Shown here piece after piece: positions 15,255 to 22,362 of a DNA stretch of 28,979 nucleotides (the first letter of the stretch is position 1; each line of letters starts with the position of its first letter). Below the pieces are notes generated by a model. It was not told the DNA's origin. It saw nothing but the letters and a program-made list of their open reading frames with translations, and did not search any database. The stretch comes from JBBSHE01 sp038253325 (lineage in GTDB: Bacteria; Actinomycetota; Actinomycetes; Propionibacteriales; Nocardioidaceae). Where the stretch lies: contig JBBSHE010000033.1 of NCBI GenBank assembly GCA_038253325.1, positions 1 to 28,979 of the forward strand, read 5' to 3'. A program made the translations under genes and the position numbers.

Positions 15255-16295
15255 GTGCGTGCGGTTCGTTGTTCGGGGGGCGGCGGTGTCGAGGTGCTCG
15301 ACATGGCCGAGGTCGACGACCCGGTGCCCGGCAGCGGAGAGGTCCTCGTCGAGGTCGCTGCGACGGCAGTCAACCGTGCCGACCTGATGCAACGACAGGG
15401 CATGTACCCTCCGCCACCAGGCGCCAGCGACATCCTCGGGCTCGAGTGCGCGGGCGTGGTCGCCCAGCTCGGGCTCGGCGTCGAGGACTGGCGGGTAGGC
15501 GATCGCGTCTGCGCACTGTTGTCAGGAGGTGGGTACGCCGCCAAGGTAACCGTCCCGGCGGGCCAGCTGCTGCCCGTGCCGTCCGTCCTGTCTCTGGCCG
15601 AGGCCGCGGCCCTGCCGGAGGCGACGGCCACGGTGTGGTCCAACGTCTTCATGCTCGCCGTCCTTCAGCCCGACGAGCAACTGCTCGTACATGGGGGAAG
15701 CAGCGGCATCGGCACGATGGCGATCCAGCTGGCTCGCGCTCTCGGTGCGAAGGTGTCGTGCACCGTGGGAACGGCCGAGAAGGCGGCCGCTTGCCGGGAG
15801 CTCGGCGCGGACCTGACGATCAACTACCGTGAGCAGGACTTCACCGAGGTGCTCCTCGAGCACACCGACGGCCATGGAGCCGACGTCATCCTCGACAACA
15901 TGGGCGCCGAGTACCTGCCGGGCAACATTGCCGCGTTGGCCACCGCCGGGCGTCTGGTCGTCATCGGTCTCCAGGGCGGTGGCTCGGGACAGCTCGATCT
16001 CGGTGCCCTGTTACGCAAGCGTGGCGCCGTCCTTGCGACGGCTCTGCGCGCTCGCCCGTCTGGGGAGAAAGCGGCGATCATCGCCAGCGTGCGGGAGAAC
16101 GTGTGGCCGCTCGTGGACAGCGGTGCGGTACGACCCGTGGTCCACGCCAGCTTTCCGCTAGAAGACGTACGTCGGGCGCATCGGCTGGTCGAGTCAAGCA
16201 ACCACATCGGAAAGGTGGTGCTCCTGGTGAACCCGTCGCTGGCCGAGGAGACAGCACCTCCATCCCCCGACGAGAGCCCCAACGGAGCGGCATAG
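15255..16295 (+). CDS. NAD(P)H-quinone oxidoreductase, zinc-free MDR family (PIG3-like)
   Basis: The 346-residue product has a GroES-like N-terminal domain (VNRADLMQRQGMYPPPPGAS, LECAGVV) and a Rossmann domain with the nucleotide loop VHGGSSGIGTMAIQLA at about residue 146. Zinc ligands of true alcohol dehydrogenases are absent, as in quinone oxidoreductases. The opening matches the PIG3 (TP53I3-like) group, which reduces quinones with NADPH in the cytosol. The last ~20 residues (EETAPPSPDESPNGAA) are a low-complexity tail not usual for the family. The bpa gene starts 9 bases after its stop. Confidence 0.92.
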   Translation: MRAVRCSGGGGVEVLDMAEVDDPVPGSGEVLVEVAATAVNRADLMQRQGMYPPPPGASDILGLECAGVVAQLGLGVEDWRVGDRVCALLSGGGYAAKVTVPAGQLLPVPSVLSLAEAAALPEATATVWSNVFMLAVLQPDEQLLVHGGSSGIGTMAIQLARALGAKVSCTVGTAEKAAACRELGADLTINYREQDFTEVLLEHTDGHGADVILDNMGAEYLPGNIAALATAGRLVVIGLQGGGSGQLDLGALLRKRGAVLATALRARPSGEKAAIIASVRENVWPLVDSGAVRPVVHASFPLEDVRRAHRLVESSNHIGKVVLLVNPSLAEETAPPSPDESPNGAA

Positions 16296-16298
16296 GGT
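16293..16298 (+). promoter_or_regulatory. Candidate -10 box for a leaderless bpa transcript
   Basis: TAGGGT lies 6 bases before ATG 16305, overlapping the end of the upstream oxidoreductase gene; it fits TAnnnT. It may give bpa its own transcript besides read-through. Confidence 0.35.
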
Positions 16299-16304
16299 TG
16301 TTCC

Positions 16305-16850
16305 ATGAGTGCAGCGGACAACCAGAGCCATCCAGGAAACAGCGATGAGGCGCCCGTCGCGGTGATCGGTCCGGCAACGCTCGACTGGCCCGACGATGAA
16401 GACGTGCGGTCGCTGACCGACCTCGTCGAGCAACCGGCGAAGGTGATGCGGATCGGCGCGATGATCCGCCAGCTGCTAGAGGAGGTCCGTTCGGCGCCGC
16501 TGGACGAGGCCGGCCGGACCCGGCTGCGCGAGATCCACCAAGCCTCGATCAAGGAGCTGGAGCAGGGCCTCGCCCCGGAGCTCGTCGAGGAGCTGGAGCG
16601 GCTGAGCCTGCCGTTCAGCGAGCAGACGCCGAGCGAGTCCGAGCTCCGGATCGCGCAGGCTCAGCTCGTCGGTTGGCTCGAGGGCCTTTTCCACGGCATC
16701 CAGACCGCGGTGTATGCGCAGCAGATGGCCGCCAGGGCGCAGCTCGAGCAGATCCGCCGGGCGCTTCCACCGGGCGCGGGGCCGGGGCACCCGGCAGGCC
16801 CCGATGCCGAGCAAGGACCAAGTGGACCGGGTGGGGGTCTGTACCTCTGA
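16305..16850 (+). CDS. bpa: Bacterial proteasome activator Bpa/PafE
   Basis: The 181-residue product is the DUF2587 family protein that forms a ring on the 20S proteasome and opens its gate without ATP. Conserved parts are visible: a disordered N-terminus, then SLTDLVEQPAKVMRIGAMI, LREIHQASIKELEQGL and LVGWLEGLFHGIQTAVYAQQ, forming the four-helix bundle. A Gly/Pro linker leads to the C-terminal GLYL, corresponding to the GQYL that docks into the proteasome alpha ring in mycobacteria. Its presence implies a 20S proteasome elsewhere in the genome. It is directly downstream of the oxidoreductase gene. Confidence 0.95.
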   Translation: MSAADNQSHPGNSDEAPVAVIGPATLDWPDDEDVRSLTDLVEQPAKVMRIGAMIRQLLEEVRSAPLDEAGRTRLREIHQASIKELEQGLAPELVEELERLSLPFSEQTPSESELRIAQAQLVGWLEGLFHGIQTAVYAQQMAARAQLEQIRRALPPGAGPGHPAGPDAEQGPSGPGGGLYL

Positions 16851-16862
16851 CCCGTCGTCCGG

Positions 16863-17100
16863 CGTACGACCGCACCCAAACTCACGGCGTCCGAACAACC
16901 GAGCGCGATAGACCCCCGCTCTTCGGACGCTGCCGCCAACGAGCCGTACGACCGGCGCCCCCCAAACTCACTGCGTCCGAACAACCAAGCGTCATAGGCA
17001 CCGCCCCTTCGGACATTGCCGCCAACGAGCCGTACGACCGGCGCCCCCCAAACTCGCTGCGTCCGAACAACCGAGCGCCATGGCCCCGCCCCTTCGGACG
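16863..17100. repeat. Three ~85-bp intergenic repeats, each with a conserved hairpin
   Basis: Units begin with CGTACGACCG at 16863, 16945 and 17031 (periods 82 and 86); the third ends near 17100. Each contains GTCCGAA and, about 26 bases later, its reverse complement TTCGGAC: 16889-16895/16922-16928, 16975-16981/17008-17014 and 17061-17067/17093-17099. In unit 1 the stem extends to 9 bp (GCGTCCGAA/TTCGGACGC). Loop sequences differ while the stems stay intact. The array fills the 269-base gap between the convergent bpa and whiB-like genes, which otherwise holds no gene; it may act as a two-way terminator. Confidence 0.85.
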
Positions 17101-17119
17101 ACGCGGGTCAAACGACCCG

Positions 17120-17709
17120 TCAGCTGGCGGATCGCGAGGCGGTCGCGTCGACGACTTCGTCGAACACGTCGAGGACGTCATCGACACTCGGCAGGCGCGA
17201 CCTGCCGGGCGCAGAGTCGCTCGGATGTCCTTCCCGCGCCCGACGCAAATGACGCTTGACGGTTGACAACGAGCAACCGAGCCAGGCCTGCGATCGACTC
17301 CAGCGGCTCGTCGGGGTGTTGAGCCCGCATCCGCAGCACATCGTCGTGCTCCACCGGTTGACGAGATGCCCGGGTGCCTGGCGTACTGGTCGAGGCCGTC
17401 GGTGTCGACCTTGATCCCGAGTGCGCGGCGCATCCTCACCCGGTCCTGCGGAGTGGTGCATCCGACGAAGCCCGACACGTCGGACTGGACGACGGCCTTG
17501 TACATGCAGTCCGCAAGGAGCGCACAGCCAGCACACGCGGTTTGGGCCCGAGCGACCAAGACCTCGTACTGCGACCAGATGTCCTTGGTGACCGCAGACC
17601 GGCTGGGTGGTTCCTCGAGCAACGGATCCAAGAACAGCTCGAGATCCGTCGCGCACGGGGTCTCGCCGAGGCCCCCGATGGGTGGCTGAGGAACCGCATT
17701 CGCGCTCAC
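17120..17709 (-). pseudogene. WhiB-like domain plus HTH protein, interrupted by two single-base frameshifts
   Basis: Translation from GTG 17709 (AAGGGGG 7 bases upstream at 17717-17723) gives a WhiB-like domain: Cys19 in ETPCATDLELF, then CAGCALLADC (C-x2-C-x5-C), completing four possible iron-sulfur ligands, and GFVGCTT in place of the usual G-[VI]-W-G-G turn. Around 17379 one extra base moves the coding sense to a second frame (RQPVEHDDVLRMRAQHPDEP, LESIA). Around 17285-17288 another extra base moves it to the third (WLGCSLSTVKRHLRRAREG ...), ending at TGA 17120-17122. Removing the two bases gives one continuous 195-residue protein whose C-terminal part looks like a sigma-70 region 4-type HTH. 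Either the gene is decaying or the sequence has two errors. Unshifted, the WhiB part would run on through the repeats to 16882. Confidence 0.75.
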
Positions 17710-17770
17710 CCAACTACCCCCTTCGGCTCGAGCTCCGCATCATGAAACGCTCGACCAGCCGAGAAGTGAC

Positions 17771-17799
17771 GCCGAGCAAGACGCGCGTTGCCGCTCGGC
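17771..17799 (-). terminator. Stem-loop after serS, possible terminator
   Basis: GCCGAGC and its exact complement GCTCGGC, 15 bases apart, sit about 31 bases past the serS stop. There is no U-run, which is common for actinobacterial terminators. Confidence 0.35.
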
Positions 17800-17830
17800 T
17801 CATTCCGATGGCGTAAGCGTGAACGCGCAA

Positions 17831-19105
17831 TCACTCGACCGGATCGAGGGTGGTCCGCCCTTGCAGATACGGTTGCAGCGCTTCGGGGACGCGTACGGAC
17901 CCGTCGGGCAGCTGATGGTTCTCCAGCAAGGCCACGATCGTTCGCGGGATGGCGCAAGCGGTTCCGTTCAGCGTCGCGACCGGCGCGATCCCGTCCGGGA
18001 ACCGGCCGCGGATGTTCAGCCGCCGGGACTGGAACTCGGTGCAGTTCGAGGTCGACGTGAGCTCGCGGTACCGCTCTTGGGTCGGGATCCACGCCTCGCA
18101 GTCGAACTTCCGGGCCGCCGACAGCCCGAGGTCTCCTGCCGCCACATCGATGACGCGGAACGGCAGCTCCATCAGCTCGAGCCATTCCTTCTCCCACGCC
18201 AGCAGTCGTCGGTGCTCGGCGTACGACTCCTCGAGAGTCGTGTACGCGAACAGCTCGACCTTGTCGAACCAGTGCACCCGGATGATCCCCTTGGTGTCCT
18301 TACCGTACGAGCCTGCCTCACGCCGGTAACACGAGCTGAACCCGGCGTAACGGCGGGGCAACGTCTCGGCGTCCAGGATCTCGTCGCTGTGGTACGCCGC
18401 CAGCGGCACCTCGGACGTTCCCACCAGGTAGAAGTCGTCCTTCGGCAGGTAGAACACGTCGTCAGCAGCCTGACCGAGGAAACCGGTGCCTTCCATCGCA
18501 CGCGGCTTGACGAGTGCCGGCGGGATCATGGGTGTGAAACCGCTGGCCTGGGCGCGCTGCATCGCCATCGTGACCAACGCCAGCTCGAGCATCGCGCCGG
18601 TCCCGGTGAGGTAATAGAAACGCGACCCGGAGACCTTTGCACCGCGCTCGATGTCGATGGCGCCCAGTAGCCTGCCGAGCTCGATGTGGTCGCGCGGGGC
18701 GAACCCGTCCTTGGCGAAGTCGCGCGGTGTTCCGACGTGCTCGAGTACGGCGTAGTCGTCCTCGCCCCCGCTCGGTGCCTCGGGGTCTGCCAGGTTGGGC
18801 AGCTGAAGGAGCAACCCGTTCAGGGACTCGTCGGCGGCGTTCTGAACGCCTTCGAGATCCTTGACCTTGAGCGACAGCTCCTTTGTCTCACCGAGCAGCG
18901 CAACCTTGTCCTCACCCGAGGCGGCCGCGACCTGCTTGCCGAGCCGCCGCTGGGCGGCGCGCAGCTGCTCGAACTCGGTGATCGACCGACGACGCTCGGC
19001 GTCGGCGGCGAGGATCTCGTCGATCAGCTCCGGAGATGCGCCGCGCCGCCGCTGCGCTTCCCTGGCCCCATCAGGGTCGTCGCGCAACACTCGCAGGTCG
19101 ATCAC
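17831..19105 (-). CDS. serS: Seryl-tRNA synthetase
   Basis: Charges tRNA-Ser with serine in the cytosol; two of its tRNA substrates, Ser(GCT) and Ser(TGA), are encoded in this window. The 424-residue product has the normal bacterial length and layout. The N-terminal coiled-coil arm (residues ~30-100, rich in E/K/R/A) is followed by the class II core, with motif 2 in FSSCYRREAGSYGKDTKGI and motif 3 in NGTACAIPRTIVALLENHQ, and the serine/ATP segment YLVGTSEVPLA. The start is GTG 19105 (MIDLRVLRDDP is the standard opening). The gene is divergent from the PAP2-DAGK gene, with 158 bases between. Confidence 0.98.
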   Translation of the reverse strand: MIDLRVLRDDPDGAREAQRRRGASPELIDEILAADAERRRSITEFEQLRAAQRRLGKQVAAASGEDKVALLGETKELSLKVKDLEGVQNAADESLNGLLLQLPNLADPEAPSGGEDDYAVLEHVGTPRDFAKDGFAPRDHIELGRLLGAIDIERGAKVSGSRFYYLTGTGAMLELALVTMAMQRAQASGFTPMIPPALVKPRAMEGTGFLGQAADDVFYLPKDDFYLVGTSEVPLAAYHSDEILDAETLPRRYAGFSSCYRREAGSYGKDTKGIIRVHWFDKVELFAYTTLEESYAEHRRLLAWEKEWLELMELPFRVIDVAAGDLGLSAARKFDCEAWIPTQERYRELTSTSNCTEFQSRRLNIRGRFPDGIAPVATLNGTACAIPRTIVALLENHQLPDGSVRVPEALQPYLQGRTTLDPVE

Positions 19106-19263
19106 GCATCGAGCGTACCGACCGGTCGATCGAATCGCCTGGTCAATATCTCCGTCCGTGATCGAGCGCCCGGGCGGCCGGGCGTGGAGCCGTACCGCGG
19201 CACTGCTAATGTCGCGGTCTCGTCGACCTGCCCAGCGGAAATCCCACCCCGAGAAGATCGCCC

Positions 19264-20838
19264 GTGACCGATTCCGAGGCGGAAGTACGCGCCGCCGCGG
19301 TCGCCGCTGCGCTGGTGGTCCCGCTGGTCGTCGCTGCGGTGCTGCTCAGGACGGGGCACTGGCCATTGCAGGGCGTCGACCACTCCGTCGCGCTTTGGTT
19401 GTACGACTCGCCGGTCGGCGTCGACGGCCGGCCGTTCTGGCGCTGGTTGGGCAACGCCACGCAGACCTGGGCGATCGACGGCGGTTTCGTGCTGCTGATC
19501 GGATGGATGATCGTACGCCGTCGGCTGCGGATTGCGATCTGGGTCGCAGTCGCCGGGCTCGTGCAGCTCGTCGGCTGGCCGCTCGTCAAGGTCCTCGTCG
19601 ATCGGCCACGACCGCACCTCGGTGCGTACGTGTTCCATGGCTCGTCGTTCCCGTCGGGTCACAGCAGCGGCATCGCGACCTTAATCGGTGTCACGATCGT
19701 TCTCACCCGGCATGGCGTGGCACGACGGGGACGCCGACGGGTCCTGATCGGATGCTGGCTTGCCGTCGGCCTGCTCGTCGGTCTCGACCGGATCTTCGTC
19801 GGGGCTCACTACCCCAGTGACGTCGTCGGCGGCTGGCTGGTCGGAGCGTTCGTCGTGTTTGCGTCCGCCGTCGCGTTCGGCGTGGTCTCCTTCGGGCGAC
19901 CCGAGACCGCACCACGGTCGTTGTCGTCCGTGCCGGATTACCGGCGGACGCTCGCCGTCGTCGTGCATCCGGTCAAGGTCGGCGATGTCGATGCGTTCCG
20001 GACCAGGGTGTCGAAGGCCGTTCGGTCGGCGGGCTGGGACGAACCACTCTGGTTCGAGACTTCGGTCAACGACGCGGGCCGCGCGATGACCCGAGCAGCA
20101 ATCGCCGCCGGAGCCGACATCGTGCTCGCGGCCGGCGGTGACGGCACCGTGCGCGTGATCTGTGGCGAACTGGCCGGTACGGGCATCCCGATCGGCATCC
20201 TGCCGCTCGGAACCGGAAACCTGCTCGCCCGCAACCTCGCCCTGCCGCTGTTCATCGAAGCTGCACTCGATGTCGCCCTGCACGGCCAGGATCGGGCGAT
20301 CGACATCGTCCGGGTCGAGGGTGACGCGCTGCCCCAGACCCATTACGTGGTGATGGGTGGCCTGGGCCTCGACGCTGCGATCATGGACGGCGCCCCGGAC
20401 GTGCTGAAGGCGAGGATGGGCTGGCCGGCGTATGCCGTCTCGGCCCTTCGCCAGTTCCGATATCCGGCAATGAAGGTGGACATCAGCGTCGACGGCGCCC
20501 CGCCGGTCGCGCACCGGGCCCGCACCGTCGTCGTGGGCAACGTCGGGACCCTTCAGGCGCGCATCCCGCTGCTGCCCGACGCCCTCGTCGACGACGGCTT
20601 GCTCGACGTCGTCGTGATTGCGCCGCGCCACGTCACCGGATGGCTTGGCCTCGTCTACCGAGTGATGCTGAGGCGTCGCCGGACGGACGACCGGTTGAAC
20701 CGGTTGACGGGTAGGAGGGTCGCGATCACGGCAGGACACCCGATCCCGCGTCAGCTCGACGGGGACAGCGTCGGTGCCGGCCGCGAGCTTCGGTGCGAGG
20801 TGCAGGCCGGCCGACTGCTGGTACGCGTCCCTCGCTGA
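19264..20838 (+). CDS. PAP2 phosphatase-diacylglycerol kinase fusion
   Basis: The 524-residue product joins two lipid enzymes. Residues ~1-215 form a PAP2 domain with about five membrane segments and the three phosphatase motifs: KVLVDRPRP, FPSGHSSG and DRIFVGAHYPSDVVGGW (first Arg/Lys, then His, then Arg-type and His-Asp residues). Residues ~225-520 form a lipid-kinase (DAGK/YegS/LCB5) domain with the nucleotide loop AAGGDGTVR and the PLGTGNLLARNL motif. One half would dephosphorylate a lipid phosphate and the other would phosphorylate a lipid such as diacylglycerol, so the protein may balance phosphatidate and diacylglycerol at the membrane. In motif 3 the usual Ser-Arg is Asp-Arg. The GTG start fits the N-terminal membrane segment. 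Confidence 0.93.
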   Translation: MTDSEAEVRAAAVAAALVVPLVVAAVLLRTGHWPLQGVDHSVALWLYDSPVGVDGRPFWRWLGNATQTWAIDGGFVLLIGWMIVRRRLRIAIWVAVAGLVQLVGWPLVKVLVDRPRPHLGAYVFHGSSFPSGHSSGIATLIGVTIVLTRHGVARRGRRRVLIGCWLAVGLLVGLDRIFVGAHYPSDVVGGWLVGAFVVFASAVAFGVVSFGRPETAPRSLSSVPDYRRTLAVVVHPVKVGDVDAFRTRVSKAVRSAGWDEPLWFETSVNDAGRAMTRAAIAAGADIVLAAGGDGTVRVICGELAGTGIPIGILPLGTGNLLARNLALPLFIEAALDVALHGQDRAIDIVRVEGDALPQTHYVVMGGLGLDAAIMDGAPDVLKARMGWPAYAVSALRQFRYPAMKVDISVDGAPPVAHRARTVVVGNVGTLQARIPLLPDALVDDGLLDVVVIAPRHVTGWLGLVYRVMLRRRRTDDRLNRLTGRRVAITAGHPIPRQLDGDSVGAGRELRCEVQAGRLLVRVPR

Positions 20839-20857
20839 CCAACCAGCTGGCACGGCG

Positions 20858-21361
20858 TCAGCGGCCCTTGGCGAACCCGATTGCCTCCTGCTCTTCGGGT
20901 GAGAGCTGCTGGGTGCTCGTCCAGTCCGAGACATTCTTGGCGTATGTCCGGGCGTCACTGCGGCCATGGATGGACGTGAGGAGGACTCCGTCTCCGTTGT
21001 CGTCGAGCAGGGCCAGCGACCACGACAGGTGGCCACCCATGTCGCCGAACGCGTCGTACCGCACCACCGCGAGGTGACGCAATGCGCTGGCGACGTCGTC
21101 TCGCAGGTCGGCGACGAGTGCCGACAGCTCGTCGACGGACCCCACGTCCGGACCACTCGAGCCGGGGGCGCTCGAGCCGCGGGCACTCGAGCCGGGAGCA
21201 CTCGAGCCGCGGGCCGCTGAGCGAGTGGGCCGGGACCGGCGTGGACGGCCGTGCGCAGCGGACACCCGGCGGACCGCCATCGCGGCAACCACCACGGCGA
21301 CCGCCGCGACGATCAGGGCAGCGAGCGACACCCAGCCCAGCGCGGTCGAGGACAGCGGCAT
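20858..21361 (-). CDS. DUF4446-family membrane-anchored protein
   Basis: The 167-residue product has one N-terminal membrane helix (WVSLAALIVAAVAVVVAAMAV), a short basic part, a Gly/Ser/Pro linker of GSSAP/GSSAR repeats, and the DUF4446 domain: VADLRDDVASALRHLAVVRYDAFGDMGGHLSWSLALLDDNGDGVLLTSIHGR, given here only as its key segments VVRYDAFGDMGG and LLDDNGDG, ending ARTYAK ... LSPEEQEAI. The family is widespread in Gram-positives and of unknown function. The gene is divergent from larB. Confidence 0.88.
   Translation of the reverse strand: MPLSSTALGWVSLAALIVAAVAVVVAAMAVRRVSAAHGRPRRSRPTRSAARGSSAPGSSARGSSAPGSSGPDVGSVDELSALVADLRDDVASALRHLAVVRYDAFGDMGGHLSWSLALLDDNGDGVLLTSIHGRSDARTYAKNVSDWTSTQQLSPEEQEAIGFAKGR
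21154..21213 (-). repeat. 4 x 15-bp coding tandem repeat (GSSAP linker)
   Basis: Four 15-bp units such as CACTCGAGCCGCGGG lie in frame and encode the GSSAR/GSSAP linker of the DUF4446 protein. Confidence 0.85.
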
Positions 21362-21476
21362 CTTCCGACCCTACGTGCCGCGGGCGAGACCCGGTCCCAC
21401 CGGTTCGGTGGGTCGCGGAGTTGCGTCGGGACGCCCCGAAAAAGTGAGCCGTAGGTTGTCCGAGCCTGAGTCACGA

Positions 21477-21482
21477 TAGATT
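21477..21482 (+). promoter_or_regulatory. Candidate -10 box for leaderless larB
   Basis: TAGATT lies 7 bases before ATG 21490; a TTGTCC (21456-21461) sits 15 bases further upstream as a possible -35. No Shine-Dalgarno is present. Confidence 0.45.
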
Positions 21483-21489
21483 CGCGCGC

Positions 21490-22362
21490 ATGGCCGGCGC
21501 CCACATTCCTCCGCAGGCGCCCTCCGACGCAATCGCGGACCTGGGGTACGCACGAGTCGATCTCGAGCGAGAGGCGCGAACGGGAGACCCCGAGGTCGTA
21601 TACGGTGCCGGCAAGGAACCGAAGCAGATCATTACCATCCTCCGTCAGCTCCAGTCGGCGCACCCCCACCGCGCGGTCCTCGCGACCCGGCTCAGTGACG
21701 AGGCGATGCGCCAGGTCCGCGCCGCGATTCCCGAGGTCGAGATCGACGATGTCGCCCGATGCGGCATCCTCGGTCCGTTTCCGACTCCCCGGGGAAGGGT
21801 CACGGTCGTCGCTGCTGGAACGTCCGACCTCCCCGTTGCGAGGGAAGCAGCGACCGCCGCGTGCGTCTTCGGCGCCGCAGTGTCCGAGATCAGTGACGTG
21901 GGTGTCGCCGGCCTGCACCGCCTGATGGCGGTGCAGGACCAGCTTCTCGACACCGACTGTCTCGTCGTCGTCGCCGGGATGGACGGTGCGCTGCCGTCGG
22001 TCGTCGGCGGTCTCAGCGGGGTGCCGCTCGTCGCTGTTCCCACCAGCGTCGGGTACGGGGCTTCGTTCGGTGGTATCGCCGCGTTGCTCACGATGCTGAA
22101 CGCATGCGCACCGGGGGTCACCGTGGTCAACATCGACAACGGGTTCGGGGCCGGAGTCTTCGCAGCACGGGTGGCTCGAAGAAGCAATGCAGGACACCAA
22201 CAGGCCGCGCTCGCGGTGCCGCGCGATGAGTCCGACGTCGAGGCGACCACGCCCGCCTCACCCGAAGCAGCGGCTCCCTCCCCGTTGAGTGCCGAACCGA
22301 CGAGACCTGTGCAGGTAGCGTCTGACGGTCAGCTCGGTCAGAGCCCCGCGACGGCGTCGTGA
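21490..22362 (+). CDS. larB: LarB, nickel-pincer cofactor biosynthesis (pyridinium carboxylase/hydrolase)
   Basis: LarB carboxylates nicotinic acid adenine dinucleotide and releases AMP, giving the biscarboxylate mononucleotide that is later sulfurated (LarE) and loaded with nickel (LarC) for lactate racemase and relatives. The 290-residue product has the PurE-like core: EVVYGAGKEP, ILGPFP, VVAAGTSDLPVAREA, VVVAGMDGALPSVVGGL and PTSVGYGASFGGIAALL. The last ~45 residues (from about 245) are a Pro/Ala/Ser-rich tail beyond the usual ~250 residues. The start has no Shine-Dalgarno and may be leaderless. Its stop overlaps larC as GTGA. No larE or larA is visible in the window. Confidence 0.93.
   Translation: MAGAHIPPQAPSDAIADLGYARVDLEREARTGDPEVVYGAGKEPKQIITILRQLQSAHPHRAVLATRLSDEAMRQVRAAIPEVEIDDVARCGILGPFPTPRGRVTVVAAGTSDLPVAREAATAACVFGAAVSEISDVGVAGLHRLMAVQDQLLDTDCLVVVAGMDGALPSVVGGLSGVPLVAVPTSVGYGASFGGIAALLTMLNACAPGVTVVNIDNGFGAGVFAARVARRSNAGHQQAALAVPRDESDVEATTPASPEAAAPSPLSAEPTRPVQVASDGQLGQSPATAS

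Noticed and set aside
16863..17100. CRISPR array
   Set aside because: Units are contiguous and similar over their full length with no unique spacers of constant size, and there are no cas genes; the same holds for 24171-24266.
17706..18197. Open frame over the serS 3' part on the minus strand
   Set aside because: It is a shadow frame of serS, ending in the intergenic hairpin.
19112..19146. TTGACC plus TACGCT as a serS promoter (minus strand)
   Set aside because: The spacing is 23 bases, too long for a standard promoter.
19681..21288. Minus-strand open frame (535 codons) opposite the PAP2-DAGK gene
   Set aside because: It is antisense to a clear two-domain enzyme and has low-complexity composition.
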